A stretch of 64,000 nt of DNA from Streptomyces sp. CBMA152 (GTDB taxonomy: Bacteria > Actinomycetota > Actinomycetes > Streptomycetales > Streptomycetaceae): NCBI RefSeq assembly GCF_014596475.1, contig NZ_MECJ01000019.1, positions 1 through 64,000 of the forward strand, read 5' to 3'. A program made the position numbers and the translations under genes. The notes beneath the pieces are model-generated. The model worked only from the letters and a program-made list of their open reading frames with translations, was not told the origin of the DNA and ran no database searches. Shown here piece by piece: positions 34,908 to 43,862 of the stretch (positions are counted from its first letter, which is position 1; every line of letters begins with the position of its first letter).

Positions 34908-35747
34908 TCACTCGCTCTCCGTCTCCTGCTCCCGCGCGCGCCAGCCGCGTACGCCGAGGACCAGCGCGACCACCGCCACCACGGCCACCAGCAGCGCCCA
35001 GTCCGGGACCGCGTCGCCGAACGAGCGGGCCCACTTCTCGGCCGCGTACGAGTCGTCCACGTTCAGCAGCCCGGGCAGCGCCGTCGCCCCGTCGTACGCG
35101 AGGAACAGGCCGCCCAGGGCGATGAAGAACAGACCCGAGAGCAGCGAGGTGGTGTGCAGCTCGAAGCGGCCGAGCCTGATCACCTTCCCGCGCAGCCAGC
35201 GCCGCCTGCCGAGCCCGAACCGCTCCCAGAGCAGCGCGAGCAGGAACAGCGGAGCCGCCATGCCGAGCGCGTACACCGCGAGCAGCAGACCGCCGTACGC
35301 CGGGCTGCCGCTCACCGCCGCCACCGTCAGGACGCTGCCGAGGATGGGCCCGGCGCAGAAGCCGGCCAGGCCGTAGACCGCGCCCAGCGCGTACACCGAG
35401 ACGGCCGTCGTCGGGCGGATGCGGCCCGACAGCTCCGTCATCTTGCGGCTGGCGAAGCCCATGCCGAGGATCTGGGCGACGCCGAGCGCGATGATCAGCC
35501 AGCCGCCGAAGAGGACCAGCTGGTCGCGGTGGCCGTAGAAGAGCCGACCCGCGTACGAGCCCGCCGCGCCCAGCGGGACCAGGGTGGTCGCCAGGCCCGC
35601 GTAGAAGATGCCGGTGCGGGCCAGCAGGCGGGACGTCGAGTTGATCGAGTACGCGAAGAACGCCGGGAGCAGCAGGGCGCTGCACGGGCTGAGCAGGGCG
35701 AGCAGCCCGCCCAGGAACGCCGCCAGATAGCCGATGTCCGGGGTCAC
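34908..35747 (-). CDS. CcdA/DsbD-like cytochrome c biogenesis membrane protein
   Basis: This 279-residue protein has six transmembrane helices and the two conserved cysteines of the CcdA family: Cys22 in LLSPCSALLLP and Cys131 in GFCAGPILG. CcdA moves electrons from cytoplasmic thioredoxin across the membrane to reduce extracytoplasmic thiol proteins, supporting cytochrome c maturation and disulfide control. The GTG start at 35747 overlaps the stop codon of the thioredoxin-fold gene upstream by 4 bp, so the two genes are translationally coupled. That pairing supports the redox partnership. Confidence 0.9.
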   Translation of the reverse strand: MTPDIGYLAAFLGGLLALLSPCSALLLPAFFAYSINSTSRLLARTGIFYAGLATTLVPLGAAGSYAGRLFYGHRDQLVLFGGWLIIALGVAQILGMGFASRKMTELSGRIRPTTAVSVYALGAVYGLAGFCAGPILGSVLTVAAVSGSPAYGGLLLAVYALGMAAPLFLLALLWERFGLGRRRWLRGKVIRLGRFELHTTSLLSGLFFIALGGLFLAYDGATALPGLLNVDDSYAAEKWARSFGDAVPDWALLVAVVAVVALVLGVRGWRAREQETESE

Positions 35748-36562
35748 TTCCCCGCCGCCTTCGGCCCGGCGGTCTGCGCGGCCTTGTACTTCGCGGCCTC
35801 GTCAATGGCCTGCGCGAACGTGTCCAGCGGCTGCGCGCCCGCCAGCGGGCGTCCGTTGATCACGAAGGACGGGGTCGAGCTCGCGCCCAGCGCGTACGCC
35901 TCGTCCTGGTCCTTCTTCACCGAGGCCTTCGCCGCGTCGCTGTCCGCGTCCCGTACGAAACGGTCCAGGTCGGCGACGCCCGCCTCCTTCGCCAGCTCGC
36001 GCAGCCGGTCGGCGCCGAAGCCCTTCTCCTTGGCGCCCTTGGCGTACGCGGCCGCGTGGAACTGCCAGAACCTGCCCTGCTGCCCGGCCGCCCAGGCCGC
36101 GCGCGCCGCCGCCTCCGACTGGGCACCGAAGATCGGCATGTTGCGCCACTCCACGCGCAGGGTGCCGTCCCCGACGTATTTCTTCACCAGCTCCGGCTCG
36201 GTGTCCCGGGCGAACTTCCCGCAGTACGAGCACTTGAAGTCGGCGTACTCGATCATCACGACCGGGGCGTCGGCCCGGCCCTGGGCGAGCGGGTCCTTGG
36301 CGTCCCGCCGGGCCAGCTTCTCCAGCTCGGGGAAGGTGCCCTCGGGGGCCTCGGCGGCGGTGGCCGAGGCGTCGTTCTTCTTCGCCGAGCCGGAGTCCGA
36401 CGCCCGGTACGAGGCGACACCGAGGACGACGGCGGCCGCCACCACGACCGCCCCGATCACGAACGGCTTGCGCGACGGCTTCTTGGACTTCTGGGCGGTC
36501 TTGGACTTCTGAGACGGCTTGGACGTGGACTTGGGCGCAGGGGTGCCCTGGGACTTGGACAT
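35744..36562 (-). CDS. Membrane-anchored DsbA-like thioredoxin-fold protein
   Basis: The 272-residue protein has a Lys/Ser-rich cytoplasmic N-terminus, a single signal-anchor helix (34-52) and a DsbA-type domain. The active site is FKCSYCGKFA (Cys111 and Cys114), and the cis-proline loop STPSFVING follows. It should act as a thiol-disulfide oxidoreductase on the outer face of the membrane. It shares an operon with the CcdA-like gene, which begins inside its stop codon. Whether it works as an oxidase or a reductase is not visible from sequence; coupling to CcdA favours a reductive role. Confidence 0.93.
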   Translation of the reverse strand: MSKSQGTPAPKSTSKPSQKSKTAQKSKKPSRKPFVIGAVVVAAAVVLGVASYRASDSGSAKKNDASATAAEAPEGTFPELEKLARRDAKDPLAQGRADAPVVMIEYADFKCSYCGKFARDTEPELVKKYVGDGTLRVEWRNMPIFGAQSEAAARAAWAAGQQGRFWQFHAAAYAKGAKEKGFGADRLRELAKEAGVADLDRFVRDADSDAAKASVKKDQDEAYALGASSTPSFVINGRPLAGAQPLDTFAQAIDEAAKYKAAQTAGPKAAGK

Positions 36563-36629
36563 ACGGGTCTCCGTGTACGTACTGCGAGAGGGAAGCGGAA
36601 AGGGACGGCCGGTCGTGGTGACCGGCCGC

Positions 36630-37001
36630 CTAGACCCTCAGTACGGAGAGCTCGACGGGTGTGGGCGCGGCGAGCGTGGGGCCGCGCACCGGCGGAATCC
36701 GGTGCTCCGCGGCCTGCGCGGCGAAGGCGGCCGGGGCGAACCGCTCCCCCAGCGCCGGGGCCTGGTCGTACGCGGTCCGGGCCCGCACCGGGGCGGCGGG
36801 CTCGCCGCCGTCGTGCTTGCCACTCTGCTTGCAACCGGGCGAGCTGTCGCTGGGCTGCGCCGCCTGCGCCATCGGCGCATGGGTGCGCGGCGCGTCGGCG
36901 ACCGCCGCCGGGGACGGCCCGCACAGCAGCACCGCCACCACCCCGAGCACCATCAGCAGCACGGCCGCGAGGCGGCGACGTGGGGCGTGGGTGCGGGGCA
37001 T
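36630..37001 (-). CDS. Small secreted or membrane-anchored protein
   Basis: I start at the ATG at 37001 for a 123-residue product. Its N-terminus (HAPRRRLAAVLLMVLGVVAVLLCGPSPAAVADA) is a signal peptide or anchor. The rest is Ala/Pro-rich with one conspicuous CKQSGKHDGGE stretch. It resembles no family I know. It lies just ahead of the DsbA-like gene in the same orientation and could be a substrate or partner; that is inference. Confidence 0.65.
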   Translation of the reverse strand: MPRTHAPRRRLAAVLLMVLGVVAVLLCGPSPAAVADAPRTHAPMAQAAQPSDSSPGCKQSGKHDGGEPAAPVRARTAYDQAPALGERFAPAAFAAQAAEHRIPPVRGPTLAAPTPVELSVLRV

Positions 37002-37083
37002 GCCCGAAATGGTACGGGCGTGGCGGGCACCTTCCGAAATGCGTTCGCCACTGCCGCGCGCCGGGTGAGATCCTGAATCAGGT

Positions 37084-40000
37084 ATGTCTACTTCCTTCGC
37101 CGATCTCCAGACCCTGCTGGCCGAGATCTCGCTGCGCGACGCCCACCGGCTCGGCCGCCGTCTGGACGGCGCCCGCCGTATCAAGAAGCCCGAGGCCCGG
37201 CAGGCCGTCCTCGACGAGATCGGGGCCGAGGCCGCCAAGTCCGCCGAGCGCGTCGCCCGGCGGGCCTCCCGCATGCCCGAGGTCACGTACCCGGAACAGC
37301 TCCCGGTCAGCCAGAAGAAGGACGACATCCTTCAGGCGATACGGGACCACCAGGTCGTGATCGTCGCGGGCGAGACCGGGTCCGGCAAGACCACGCAGAT
37401 CCCCAAGATCTGTATGGAGCTGGGCCGGGGTGTGCGCGGGATGATCGGGCACACCCAGCCCCGCCGGATCGCGGCCCGCACGGTGGCCGACCGGATCGCG
37501 GAGGAGCTGAAGACCCCGCTGGGCGAGGCGGTCGGCTGGAAGGTCCGGTTCACCGACCAGGTCGACCAGGACGCGACCTTCGTGAAGCTGATGACGGACG
37601 GCATCCTGCTCGCCGAGATCCAGACGGACCGCGAGCTGCGCGCGTACGACACGATCATCATCGACGAGGCCCACGAGCGGTCCCTCAACATCGACTTCCT
37701 GCTCGGCTATCTGGCCCAGCTGCTGCCGAAGCGGCCGGACCTGAAGGTCGTCATCACCTCGGCGACCATCGACCCCGAGCGCTTCTCGCGCCACTTCGGG
37801 GACGCGCCGATCGTCGAGGTCAGCGGCCGTACGTATCCGGTCGAGGTCCGCTACCGCCCGCTGCTCGAAGACGACAGTCAGGACGCCGACCGGGACCAGA
37901 TCACCGCGATCTGCGACGCCGTCGACGAGCTCCAGTCCGAGGGCCCCGGCGACATCCTGGTCTTCCTCTCCGGCGAGCGCGAGATCCGCGACACGGCGGA
38001 CGCGCTCAACAAGAAGAACCTCCGGTTCACGGAAGTACTCCCCCTGTACGCGCGTCTGTCGCACGCCGAGCAGCACCGCGTGTTCCAGCAGCACACGGGC
38101 CGCAGGATCGTTCTCGCGACCAACGTCGCCGAGACCTCGCTGACCGTGCCGGGCATCAAGTACGTGATCGACCCGGGCACCGCCCGGATCTCCCGCTACA
38201 GCCATCGCACCAAGGTGCAGCGCCTGCCGATCGAGGCCATCTCGCAGGCCAGCGCCAACCAGCGCAAGGGCCGCTGCGGTCGTACGAGCGACGGTGTCTG
38301 CATCCGGCTCTACTCCGAGGACGACTTCGTCACCCGGCCGGAGTTCACGGACGCGGAGATCCTGCGGACGAACCTGGCCTCCGTCATCCTCCAGATGACC
38401 GCCGCCGGGCTCGGCGACATCGAGAAGTTCCCCTTCATCGACCCGCCGGACCACCGCAACATCCGCGACGGCGTGCAGCTGCTCCAGGAGCTGGGCGCGC
38501 TCGACCCGGCGGAGAAGGATCCGAAGAAGCGGCTGACGCAGATGGGCCGCAAGCTCGCCCAGCTGCCCGTCGACCCGCGCCTGGCCCGGATGGTCATCGA
38601 GGCCGACAAGAACGGCTGCGTACGCGAGGTCATGGTGATCGCGGCCGCGCTCTCCATCCAGGACCCGCGCGAGCGGCCCTCCGACAAGCAGACGCAGGCC
38701 GACCAGCAGCACGCCCGCTTCAAGGACGAGACCAGCGACTTCCTCGCCTTCCTCAACCTGTGGCGCTACGTCCGCGAGCAGCAGAAGGAGCGCGGCTCCT
38801 CCAGCTTCCGCCGGATGTGCAAGCAGGAGTACCTGAACTTCCTGCGCATCCGCGAGTGGCAGGACATCTACTCCCAGCTGCGCACGGTCGCGAAGACCAT
38901 GGGCATCCACCTGAACGAGGACGACGCCCCCGAGCAGCACGTCCATGTCTCGCTGCTCGCCGGTCTGCTCTCGCACATCGGCCTGAAGGACACCGACAAG
39001 AACGAGTACCTGGGCGCCCGCAGCGCCAAGTTCGCGATCTTCCCGGGCTCGGCGCTCTTCAAGAAGCAGCCCAAGGTCGTCATGTCGGCCGAGCTGGTGG
39101 AGACGTCCCGGCTGTGGGCGCGGGTGAACGCGAAGATCGAGCCCGAGTGGATCGAGCCCATCGCGCAGCATCTGCTCAAGCGCACCTACAGCGAGCCGCA
39201 CTGGGAGAAGGACCAGGCCGCGGTGATGGCGTACGAGAGGGTCACGCTCTACGGCGTGCCGATCGTCGCCAACCGCAAGGTCAACTACGGCCGTATCGAC
39301 CCGGAGGCCTCGCGCGAGCTGTTCATCCGCAACGCGCTGGTCGAGGGCGACTGGCGTACGCACCACAAGTTCTTCGCCGACAACCGCAAACTCCTCACCG
39401 AGGTCGAGGAGTTGGAGCACCGGGCGCGCCGCCGCGACATCCTGGTCGACGACGAGACGCTGTTCGACTTCTACGACCAGCGCGTGCCCGAACACGTCGT
39501 CTCCGGCGCCCACTTCGACTCCTGGTGGAAGCACAAGCGCCATGAGGAGCCCGAACTCCTGGACTTCGAGCGGGAGATGCTCATCCGGGAGTCGGCGCTC
39601 ACCGTCACCAAGGACGACTACCCCGACTCCTGGCGCCAGGACCGGCTCAAGTTCCGGGTGACGTACCAGTTCGAGCCGGGCGCGGACGCGGACGGTGTGA
39701 CCGTCCACATCCCGCTCCAGGTGCTCAACCAGGTCACGGACGAGGGCTTCGACTGGCAGATCCCCGGCCTGCGCCAGGAAGTGGTGACCGAGCTGATCCG
39801 CTCGCTGCCCAAGCCGATCCGCCGCCACTACGTCCCCGCGCCGAACTTCGCGACGAAGTTCCTGGAGCGGGCGGTGCCGTTGCAGGAGCCGCTGCCGACG
39901 ACGCTGGCGCGCGAGCTCCAGCGGATGGTCGGGGTCCCGGTCACGGCCGACGACTTCGATCTGACGCGCGTCCCCGACCACTTGAAGATCACCTTCCGGA

Positions 40001-41004
40001 TCGTCGACGAGCGCCGCCGCAAGCTGGCCGAGGACAAGGACCTGGAGGCCCTCAAGCTCCAGCTGCGCCCCAAGGCCCGTCAGGCCCTCTCCCAGGCCGC
40101 CGCGGCCGCCGCCCCGTCCGGCGGGGTCTCCATCGAGCGCACGGGCCTCACGGACTGGACGATCGGCACCCTGACGAAGGTCTTCGAGACCAAGCGCGCG
40201 GGCCAGCCGGTGAAGGCGTACCCGGCGCTCGTCGACTCCGGCGAGACCGTTTCCGTACGCCTCTTCGACACCGAGGCCGAGCAGCGCCAGGCGATGTGGC
40301 GCGGCACCCGGAAGCTGATCATGCTGAACATCCCGGTGAACCCGGCGAAGTTCGCCTCGGACAAGCTGACCAACCAGCAGAAGCTCGCCCTGTCCCGCAA
40401 TCCGCACGGCTCGATCCAGGCGCTCTTCGACGACTGCGCGATGGCCGCGGCCGACCGGCTGATCGCCGAGCACGGCGGGCCGGTGTGGGACGAGGAGTCG
40501 TTCCGCAAGCTCTTCGACAAGGTGCGCGCCGACCTCGTCGACACGACCGTGCGCACGGTCGGGCAGGTGCAGCAGATCCTGGCCGCCTGGCAGGCCTGTG
40601 AGCGCCGCTTGAAGGCCACGAACAGCCTGGTCCTGATCAACAACCTCCAGGACGTACGGGAGCAGCTGGCGGCCCTGATGCCGGCCGGCTTCGTCACCGC
40701 GACGGGGCTGCGCCGACTGCCGGACCTGATGCGCTATCTGGTCGCGGTGGACCGGCGCCTCCAGCAGATGCCGACCTCTGTGCAGCGCGACACCACGCGC
40801 ATGGAGAAGGTCCACGAGATGCAGGACGAGTACGCGTGGCTGCTTGAGCAGATGCCGCAGGGGCGGCCCGTTCCGCAGGAGGTCCTGGACATCCGCTGGA
40901 TGATCGAGGAGCTGCGGGTGAGCTACTTCGCGCACGCGCTCGGCACCGCGTTCCCGGTCTCCGACAAGCGGATCGTGAAGGCGATCGACGCGGCGGCGCC
41001 GTGA
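37084..41004 (+). CDS. hrpA: ATP-dependent RNA helicase HrpA
   Basis: The 1306-residue DEAH-box helicase has Walker A GETGSGKT (96-103), DEAH (194-197), SAT and QRKGRCGRTSDG. The HA2/OB-fold and the large C-terminal DUF3418 region (from about residue 700) identify HrpA rather than HrpB. It unwinds RNA, and in enterobacteria HrpA takes part in mRNA processing and ribosome rescue. The ATG at 37084 lies 82 bp from the divergent small gene. It is followed by a tRNA-Asp gene, apparently independent. Confidence 0.96.
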   Translation: MSTSFADLQTLLAEISLRDAHRLGRRLDGARRIKKPEARQAVLDEIGAEAAKSAERVARRASRMPEVTYPEQLPVSQKKDDILQAIRDHQVVIVAGETGSGKTTQIPKICMELGRGVRGMIGHTQPRRIAARTVADRIAEELKTPLGEAVGWKVRFTDQVDQDATFVKLMTDGILLAEIQTDRELRAYDTIIIDEAHERSLNIDFLLGYLAQLLPKRPDLKVVITSATIDPERFSRHFGDAPIVEVSGRTYPVEVRYRPLLEDDSQDADRDQITAICDAVDELQSEGPGDILVFLSGEREIRDTADALNKKNLRFTEVLPLYARLSHAEQHRVFQQHTGRRIVLATNVAETSLTVPGIKYVIDPGTARISRYSHRTKVQRLPIEAISQASANQRKGRCGRTSDGVCIRLYSEDDFVTRPEFTDAEILRTNLASVILQMTAAGLGDIEKFPFIDPPDHRNIRDGVQLLQELGALDPAEKDPKKRLTQMGRKLAQLPVDPRLARMVIEADKNGCVREVMVIAAALSIQDPRERPSDKQTQADQQHARFKDETSDFLAFLNLWRYVREQQKERGSSSFRRMCKQEYLNFLRIREWQDIYSQLRTVAKTMGIHLNEDDAPEQHVHVSLLAGLLSHIGLKDTDKNEYLGARSAKFAIFPGSALFKKQPKVVMSAELVETSRLWARVNAKIEPEWIEPIAQHLLKRTYSEPHWEKDQAAVMAYERVTLYGVPIVANRKVNYGRIDPEASRELFIRNALVEGDWRTHHKFFADNRKLLTEVEELEHRARRRDILVDDETLFDFYDQRVPEHVVSGAHFDSWWKHKRHEEPELLDFEREMLIRESALTVTKDDYPDSWRQDRLKFRVTYQFEPGADADGVTVHIPLQVLNQVTDEGFDWQIPGLRQEVVTELIRSLPKPIRRHYVPAPNFATKFLERAVPLQEPLPTTLARELQRMVGVPVTADDFDLTRVPDHLKITFRIVDERRRKLAEDKDLEALKLQLRPKARQALSQAAAAAAPSGGVSIERTGLTDWTIGTLTKVFETKRAGQPVKAYPALVDSGETVSVRLFDTEAEQRQAMWRGTRKLIMLNIPVNPAKFASDKLTNQQKLALSRNPHGSIQALFDDCAMAAADRLIAEHGGPVWDEESFRKLFDKVRADLVDTTVRTVGQVQQILAAWQACERRLKATNSLVLINNLQDVREQLAALMPAGFVTATGLRRLPDLMRYLVAVDRRLQQMPTSVQRDTTRMEKVHEMQDEYAWLLEQMPQGRPVPQEVLDIRWMIEELRVSYFAHALGTAFPVSDKRIVKAIDAAAP

Positions 41005-41108
41005 CGTCCGCCGTGAGGTCCGTATCGCTGTGAGTGAGTTCGACCGGACCCTCTGACCTGCTGTACAGTCTCTCTCGCAGCCAACGAAGAAAAACGGCCG
41101 CGAAACCT

Positions 41109-41183
41109 GGTCCTGTGGAGCAGTTTGGAGTGCTCGCCACCCTGTCAAGGTGGAGGCCGCGGGTTCAAATCCCGTCAGGACCG
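41109..41183 (+). tRNA. tRNA-Asp(GTC), copy 2
   Basis: This 75 nt gene is identical to the copy at 34693-34767, with anticodon GTC. Its 3' end (41166-41187) is repeated exactly 114 bp downstream at 41280-41301, the footprint of site-specific integration. Confidence 0.95.
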
Positions 41184-41187
41184 CAGT
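41166..41187 (+). repeat. att-like direct repeat, copy 1 (3' end of tRNA-Asp)
   Basis: The 22 bp sequence runs from CAAATCCCGTCAGGACC to GCAGT, covering the T arm and acceptor end of the tRNA. Integrases of actinobacterial ICEs and prophages often use exactly this part of a tRNA gene. Confidence 0.75.
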
Positions 41188-41193
41188 GAAGTC

Positions 41194-41224
41194 GGAGCCC
41201 GCATCCTCACCGGATGCGGGCTCC
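41194..41224 (+). terminator. Terminator after tRNA-Asp copy 2
   Basis: A perfect 13 bp stem (41194-41206 and 41212-41224) with a 5 nt loop lies directly after the tRNA gene. Confidence 0.85.
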
Positions 41225-41279
41225 GGTGCTATGGGCCGCCGAGGCCGCGCCCTGCGGCGGAGCCGCAAAAAAGACACAG

Positions 41280-41301
41280 CAAATCCCGTCAGGACCGCAG
41301 T
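41280..41301 (+). repeat. att-like direct repeat, copy 2 (orphan tRNA-Asp 3' end)
   Basis: This repeats the 22 bp of the tRNA 3' end without the rest of the tRNA. It is followed by its own terminator hairpin at 41305-41339, so the unit tRNA-end plus terminator is duplicated. It is most simply an attR-like scar of a lost integrative element. Confidence 0.75.
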
Positions 41302-41304
41302 AGG

Positions 41305-41339
41305 AAGTAGGCCCGGATCCCCTGGATCCGGGCCTACTT
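41305..41339 (+). terminator. Second terminator hairpin after the att-like repeat
   Basis: AAGTAGGCCCGGATCC and its complement form a 16 bp stem with a 3 nt loop, positioned relative to the orphan tRNA end much as the first terminator is to the intact tRNA gene. Confidence 0.8.
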
Positions 41340-41439
41340 CGTGTTCGGGTCCAGGTCTGCTTCCCTCCCGCCGTCTTGACGGCGTCACCTGCCACCGGTA
41401 CCCAGAGAAGAAGCTGCGGGCCCAGTCCGGAGGTGGCGC

Positions 41440-41679
41440 ATGACGGCGTCGTCCGCGAGGCACGAGACCAGGGCGCTGCTGCGCGCCCATCTGTCGGCCG
41501 CGAGCGGCTATCGGCACCACACGGGCCGCTGCCCGGTCTGCCGCAAGCTGCTGCGGCTCGCGATGGAGCCCTCCGCTCTGGAGTCGGCCCTGGAGGCCTC
41601 CTTGGAGGCCGCCCTGGAGCCCCCCGCACCCGATCCCGCACCCGTGCGCCCCGAGGACGAAAGTCCCGCCGAGCGGTGA
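41440..41679 (+). CDS. Small conserved protein with CPVC motif (DUF6274-like)
   Basis: The 79-residue protein begins at an ATG with GGAGG six bases upstream. Its first 50 residues (SSARHETRALLRAHLSAASG, CPVCRKLLRLAMEP) match a small streptomycete family that I recall as DUF6274, next to bldC. The CxxC-like CPVC is one half of a possible zinc site, but no second pair is present. The C-terminus is acidic with imperfect ALE repeats. The function is unknown; its position next to bldC is conserved by memory. Confidence 0.75.
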   Translation: MTASSARHETRALLRAHLSAASGYRHHTGRCPVCRKLLRLAMEPSALESALEASLEAALEPPAPDPAPVRPEDESPAER

Positions 41680-42124
41680 CCATTGGCGGGTTGGCGACGC
41701 CCTCGGCGGTGGCAGGCTCTCTACAAGGGAGACGTACGGCGGGGCAGATGAGGCTCGCGGTGCGAAGGCGGGGCCCCGGGCGGCGGCTCCGGCGAGGTTC
41801 CAGCGGCGCTCCGGCAGTGTGACGGGAGTCACCGAACAAGTTTTGGGAACCGGGGAACTTACGCCGCACCTACAACCCCCCAATTTAATATGTGCAATTG
41901 CACCACCCATTGAGAGGTGCGCCGGGGACCCCGGCGAGTACCCCCGCAAGCCCCCGCGTACCACCCGGATCGGGCCGGATCAGGGCATAAAAAAGATCGC
42001 GCTGGACCCGGCGGAGTCCAGCGCGATCAATGACGGTGAGCCCGTTGGGGCAGGCCTGCGTCAGTGGAGCTAAAGGTGGGCTGCCGGGGTGGGGGCCCCG
42101 GAATGCCCGTTATCGGGGTGTTGT
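41680..42124. other. Intergenic region before bldC terminator, with AT-rich palindrome
   Basis: No gene is supported. A perfect palindrome GTGCAATTGCAC lies at 41892-41903 within an AT-rich patch (about 41867-41910), unlike its GC-rich surroundings. The bldC terminator follows at 41995-42028. Confidence 0.5.
41995..42028 (-). terminator. Rho-independent terminator of bldC
   Basis: On the minus strand a perfect 13 bp stem (GATCGCGCTGGAC and its complement) is followed by six consecutive T residues. It is a textbook intrinsic terminator downstream of bldC. Confidence 0.93.
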
Positions 42125-42331
42125 TCAGGCCTCGCTACGCTGCTGCGGAATACCCGCGAGCAGCGCACGGACCTCTGCTTCGCGGTACCGGCGGTGTCCA
42201 CCCAGCGTGCGGATGGACGTGAGCTTGCCCGCCTTCGCCCAGCGGGTGACCGTCTTCGGGTCCACGCGGAACATCGTGGCAACCTCAGCCGGGGTCAGCA
42301 GCGGCTCGGCATCAGGGGTGCGAGCGGTCAT
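42125..42331 (-). CDS. bldC: Developmental regulator BldC (MerR-like DNA-binding protein)
   Basis: The 68-residue protein is a single MerR-type winged helix-turn-helix (LLTPAEVATMFRVDPKTVTRWAKAGKL, GGHRRYREAEVRALL, read in parts), matching BldC in length and sequence. BldC binds head-to-tail as asymmetric oligomers on direct repeats and controls the timing of development, keeping vegetative growth going and repressing sporulation genes. It is monocistronic with a strong terminator. I am confident of the identity; it sits between hrpA and vdh as in S. coelicolor. Confidence 0.96.
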   Translation of the reverse strand: MTARTPDAEPLLTPAEVATMFRVDPKTVTRWAKAGKLTSIRTLGGHRRYREAEVRALLAGIPQQRSEA

Positions 42332-42842
42332 GAGCGGCCTCCTCGGGAGAACCGAACCTTCTCGGTTCTTTCCTCTAAATTCTGCACCTTGACCCGCGTT
42401 GCCCGAAATGGCGGACGCGAGCCGAGTCGGTTATAGGACGAACGGCTTGTCCTCGGCACTACAACTACACCATCTGTCCAGCCACGTCGGCCAAACCGAT
42501 GGAATTGCCCTCCCAGGTGTTCATCAGCGACGGAAGCCGATGGACCATGCCATAGCGGACAGTCACGCCACAGTGACGATCAGTCACAGAGCGATCAGGA
42601 GTCATCAGACCCCCCATAGCGTGCAATACCAAGCAATCCGCCCGTAGTTGGACGGAAGGAGCCCTCCCCGGACTCCTTGTCCTATTTTGGCACGAGGGTG
42701 GGGGATGGACGCAAGGGCCCAGTAAGTGCGGTCCGTCACGCTTGGGGCAAAGGCCCGGATCAGGACCTACGTCCCGGCGCATACGTACGAAAGACTCACC
42801 CGGACGGGGACAACACCCGCCGCGCACGGCGCACGTTCGCCC
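42332..42842. promoter_or_regulatory. bldC upstream region with AGTCAC/AGTGAC repeats
   Basis: A 511 bp non-coding stretch between bldC and the next minus-strand gene. A cluster of hexamers AGTCAC (42561), AGTGAC (42572), AGTCAC (42582) and AGTCAT (42600) lies about 230-275 bp upstream of bldC, spaced roughly one helical turn apart. Otherwise I see no gene. The cluster may be an operator or BldC-type direct-repeat site. Confidence 0.45.
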
Positions 42843-43685
42843 TCAGTTCGCGAGCCGGCGGTCCCTGACGGCCCGCCAGCGCTCCGTGAAGCGCTCGTAC
42901 GCCTCGGCCGCCCCCGCCCCGTCCCCGGCCCGCAGCGCGGCGATCCCCTCGGCCACGTCGGCCGCCGAGCGGTCCGCCGCGAGCCGGTCCGCCGACAGCG
43001 CGTGCACCAGGCCGCCGTAGTCGAGCTCGACCAGCGAGCGCGGATGGAACTCCTCCAGCCAGCGGCCCACCTCGACCAGGCCCTCGATCAGGGGCCCCTC
43101 GTCGATGTGGTCGCGCAGCGTGCGGAGCGCCCGCGCGAGGCGGCGGCGGGCCTGGACCATCGGAGTGCGGTAGCGCAGCACCGGGGGTGCGCCGCTCTCC
43201 GCCCGGACATACTCCCGCTCTTCGTCCGAAAACACTGTGAACCAGCTCACAGGCACATGCCAGACCGCCGTCAGGATCCACGGCCGCGCGTCCGGGTTCC
43301 GCTCACGCCACCGCTCGTAGTCGGCCGCGGCCTGCCGGCGCACCACCGGCGGCAGCAACGCGTCCAGGACCGGCGCCGGGTACTGCCCCGGCAGCTCCTC
43401 CAGGGCCCGCCACCCGCGCAGCCGGGTCCGCCACGGGCAGACGCACACCACCCCGTCGACCTCGGCCACGAACGCGTCCGCGCTCTCGTGGACCGGGACC
43501 GCGACCGGCGGCGTCGGCACCAGATCCGCCAGCGCGCGCCGGAGTTCGTCCTGGGCACTGGGGGTGCGCCCGCTCTCGGCGTACCGGGCCCAGTGGCCGC
43601 GCTCGGGTTCGGGGAAGGCCGCCAGCGGCTCGTACACCCGCAGATAGGACGCGTACGGGACGATCACCGAGGACACCACCGCCAT
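42843..43685 (-). CDS. Conserved hypothetical protein
   Basis: The 280-residue protein starts MAVVSSVIVPYASYLRVYEPL and contains WHVPVSWFTVFSDEERE and RTPMVQARRRLARALRTLRDHIDEG. It has no signal peptide or membrane helices. The lengthy conserved charged helices and the position next to bldC and vdh match a conserved streptomycete gene. I recognise no enzyme motif. Function unknown. Confidence 0.85.
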   Translation of the reverse strand: MAVVSSVIVPYASYLRVYEPLAAFPEPERGHWARYAESGRTPSAQDELRRALADLVPTPPVAVPVHESADAFVAEVDGVVCVCPWRTRLRGWRALEELPGQYPAPVLDALLPPVVRRQAAADYERWRERNPDARPWILTAVWHVPVSWFTVFSDEEREYVRAESGAPPVLRYRTPMVQARRRLARALRTLRDHIDEGPLIEGLVEVGRWLEEFHPRSLVELDYGGLVHALSADRLAADRSAADVAEGIAALRAGDGAGAAEAYERFTERWRAVRDRRLAN

Positions 43686-43862
43686 GGGTCGAATCGTCCC
43701 ACGCGCACAGCGGACGGGAGGGTGATCCTCGGCACTGCGCCTGATCTACGCGCGCGTAGGACTTACTCTGCTCCCAGCGCGGCCCCGGGCGGGCCGCGAC
43801 GACGGCCCGCCCCACCCGCACGCGGGCCGCCAACCGCCGCTTCGTACTTGGGAGTCACCACC

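Noticed and set aside
37078..41964. A 1628-codon reading frame on the minus strand opposite hrpA
   Set aside because: It is a GC-skew shadow of hrpA, crosses a tRNA gene, and its predicted protein is Arg/Leu/Asp-rich without domain structure.
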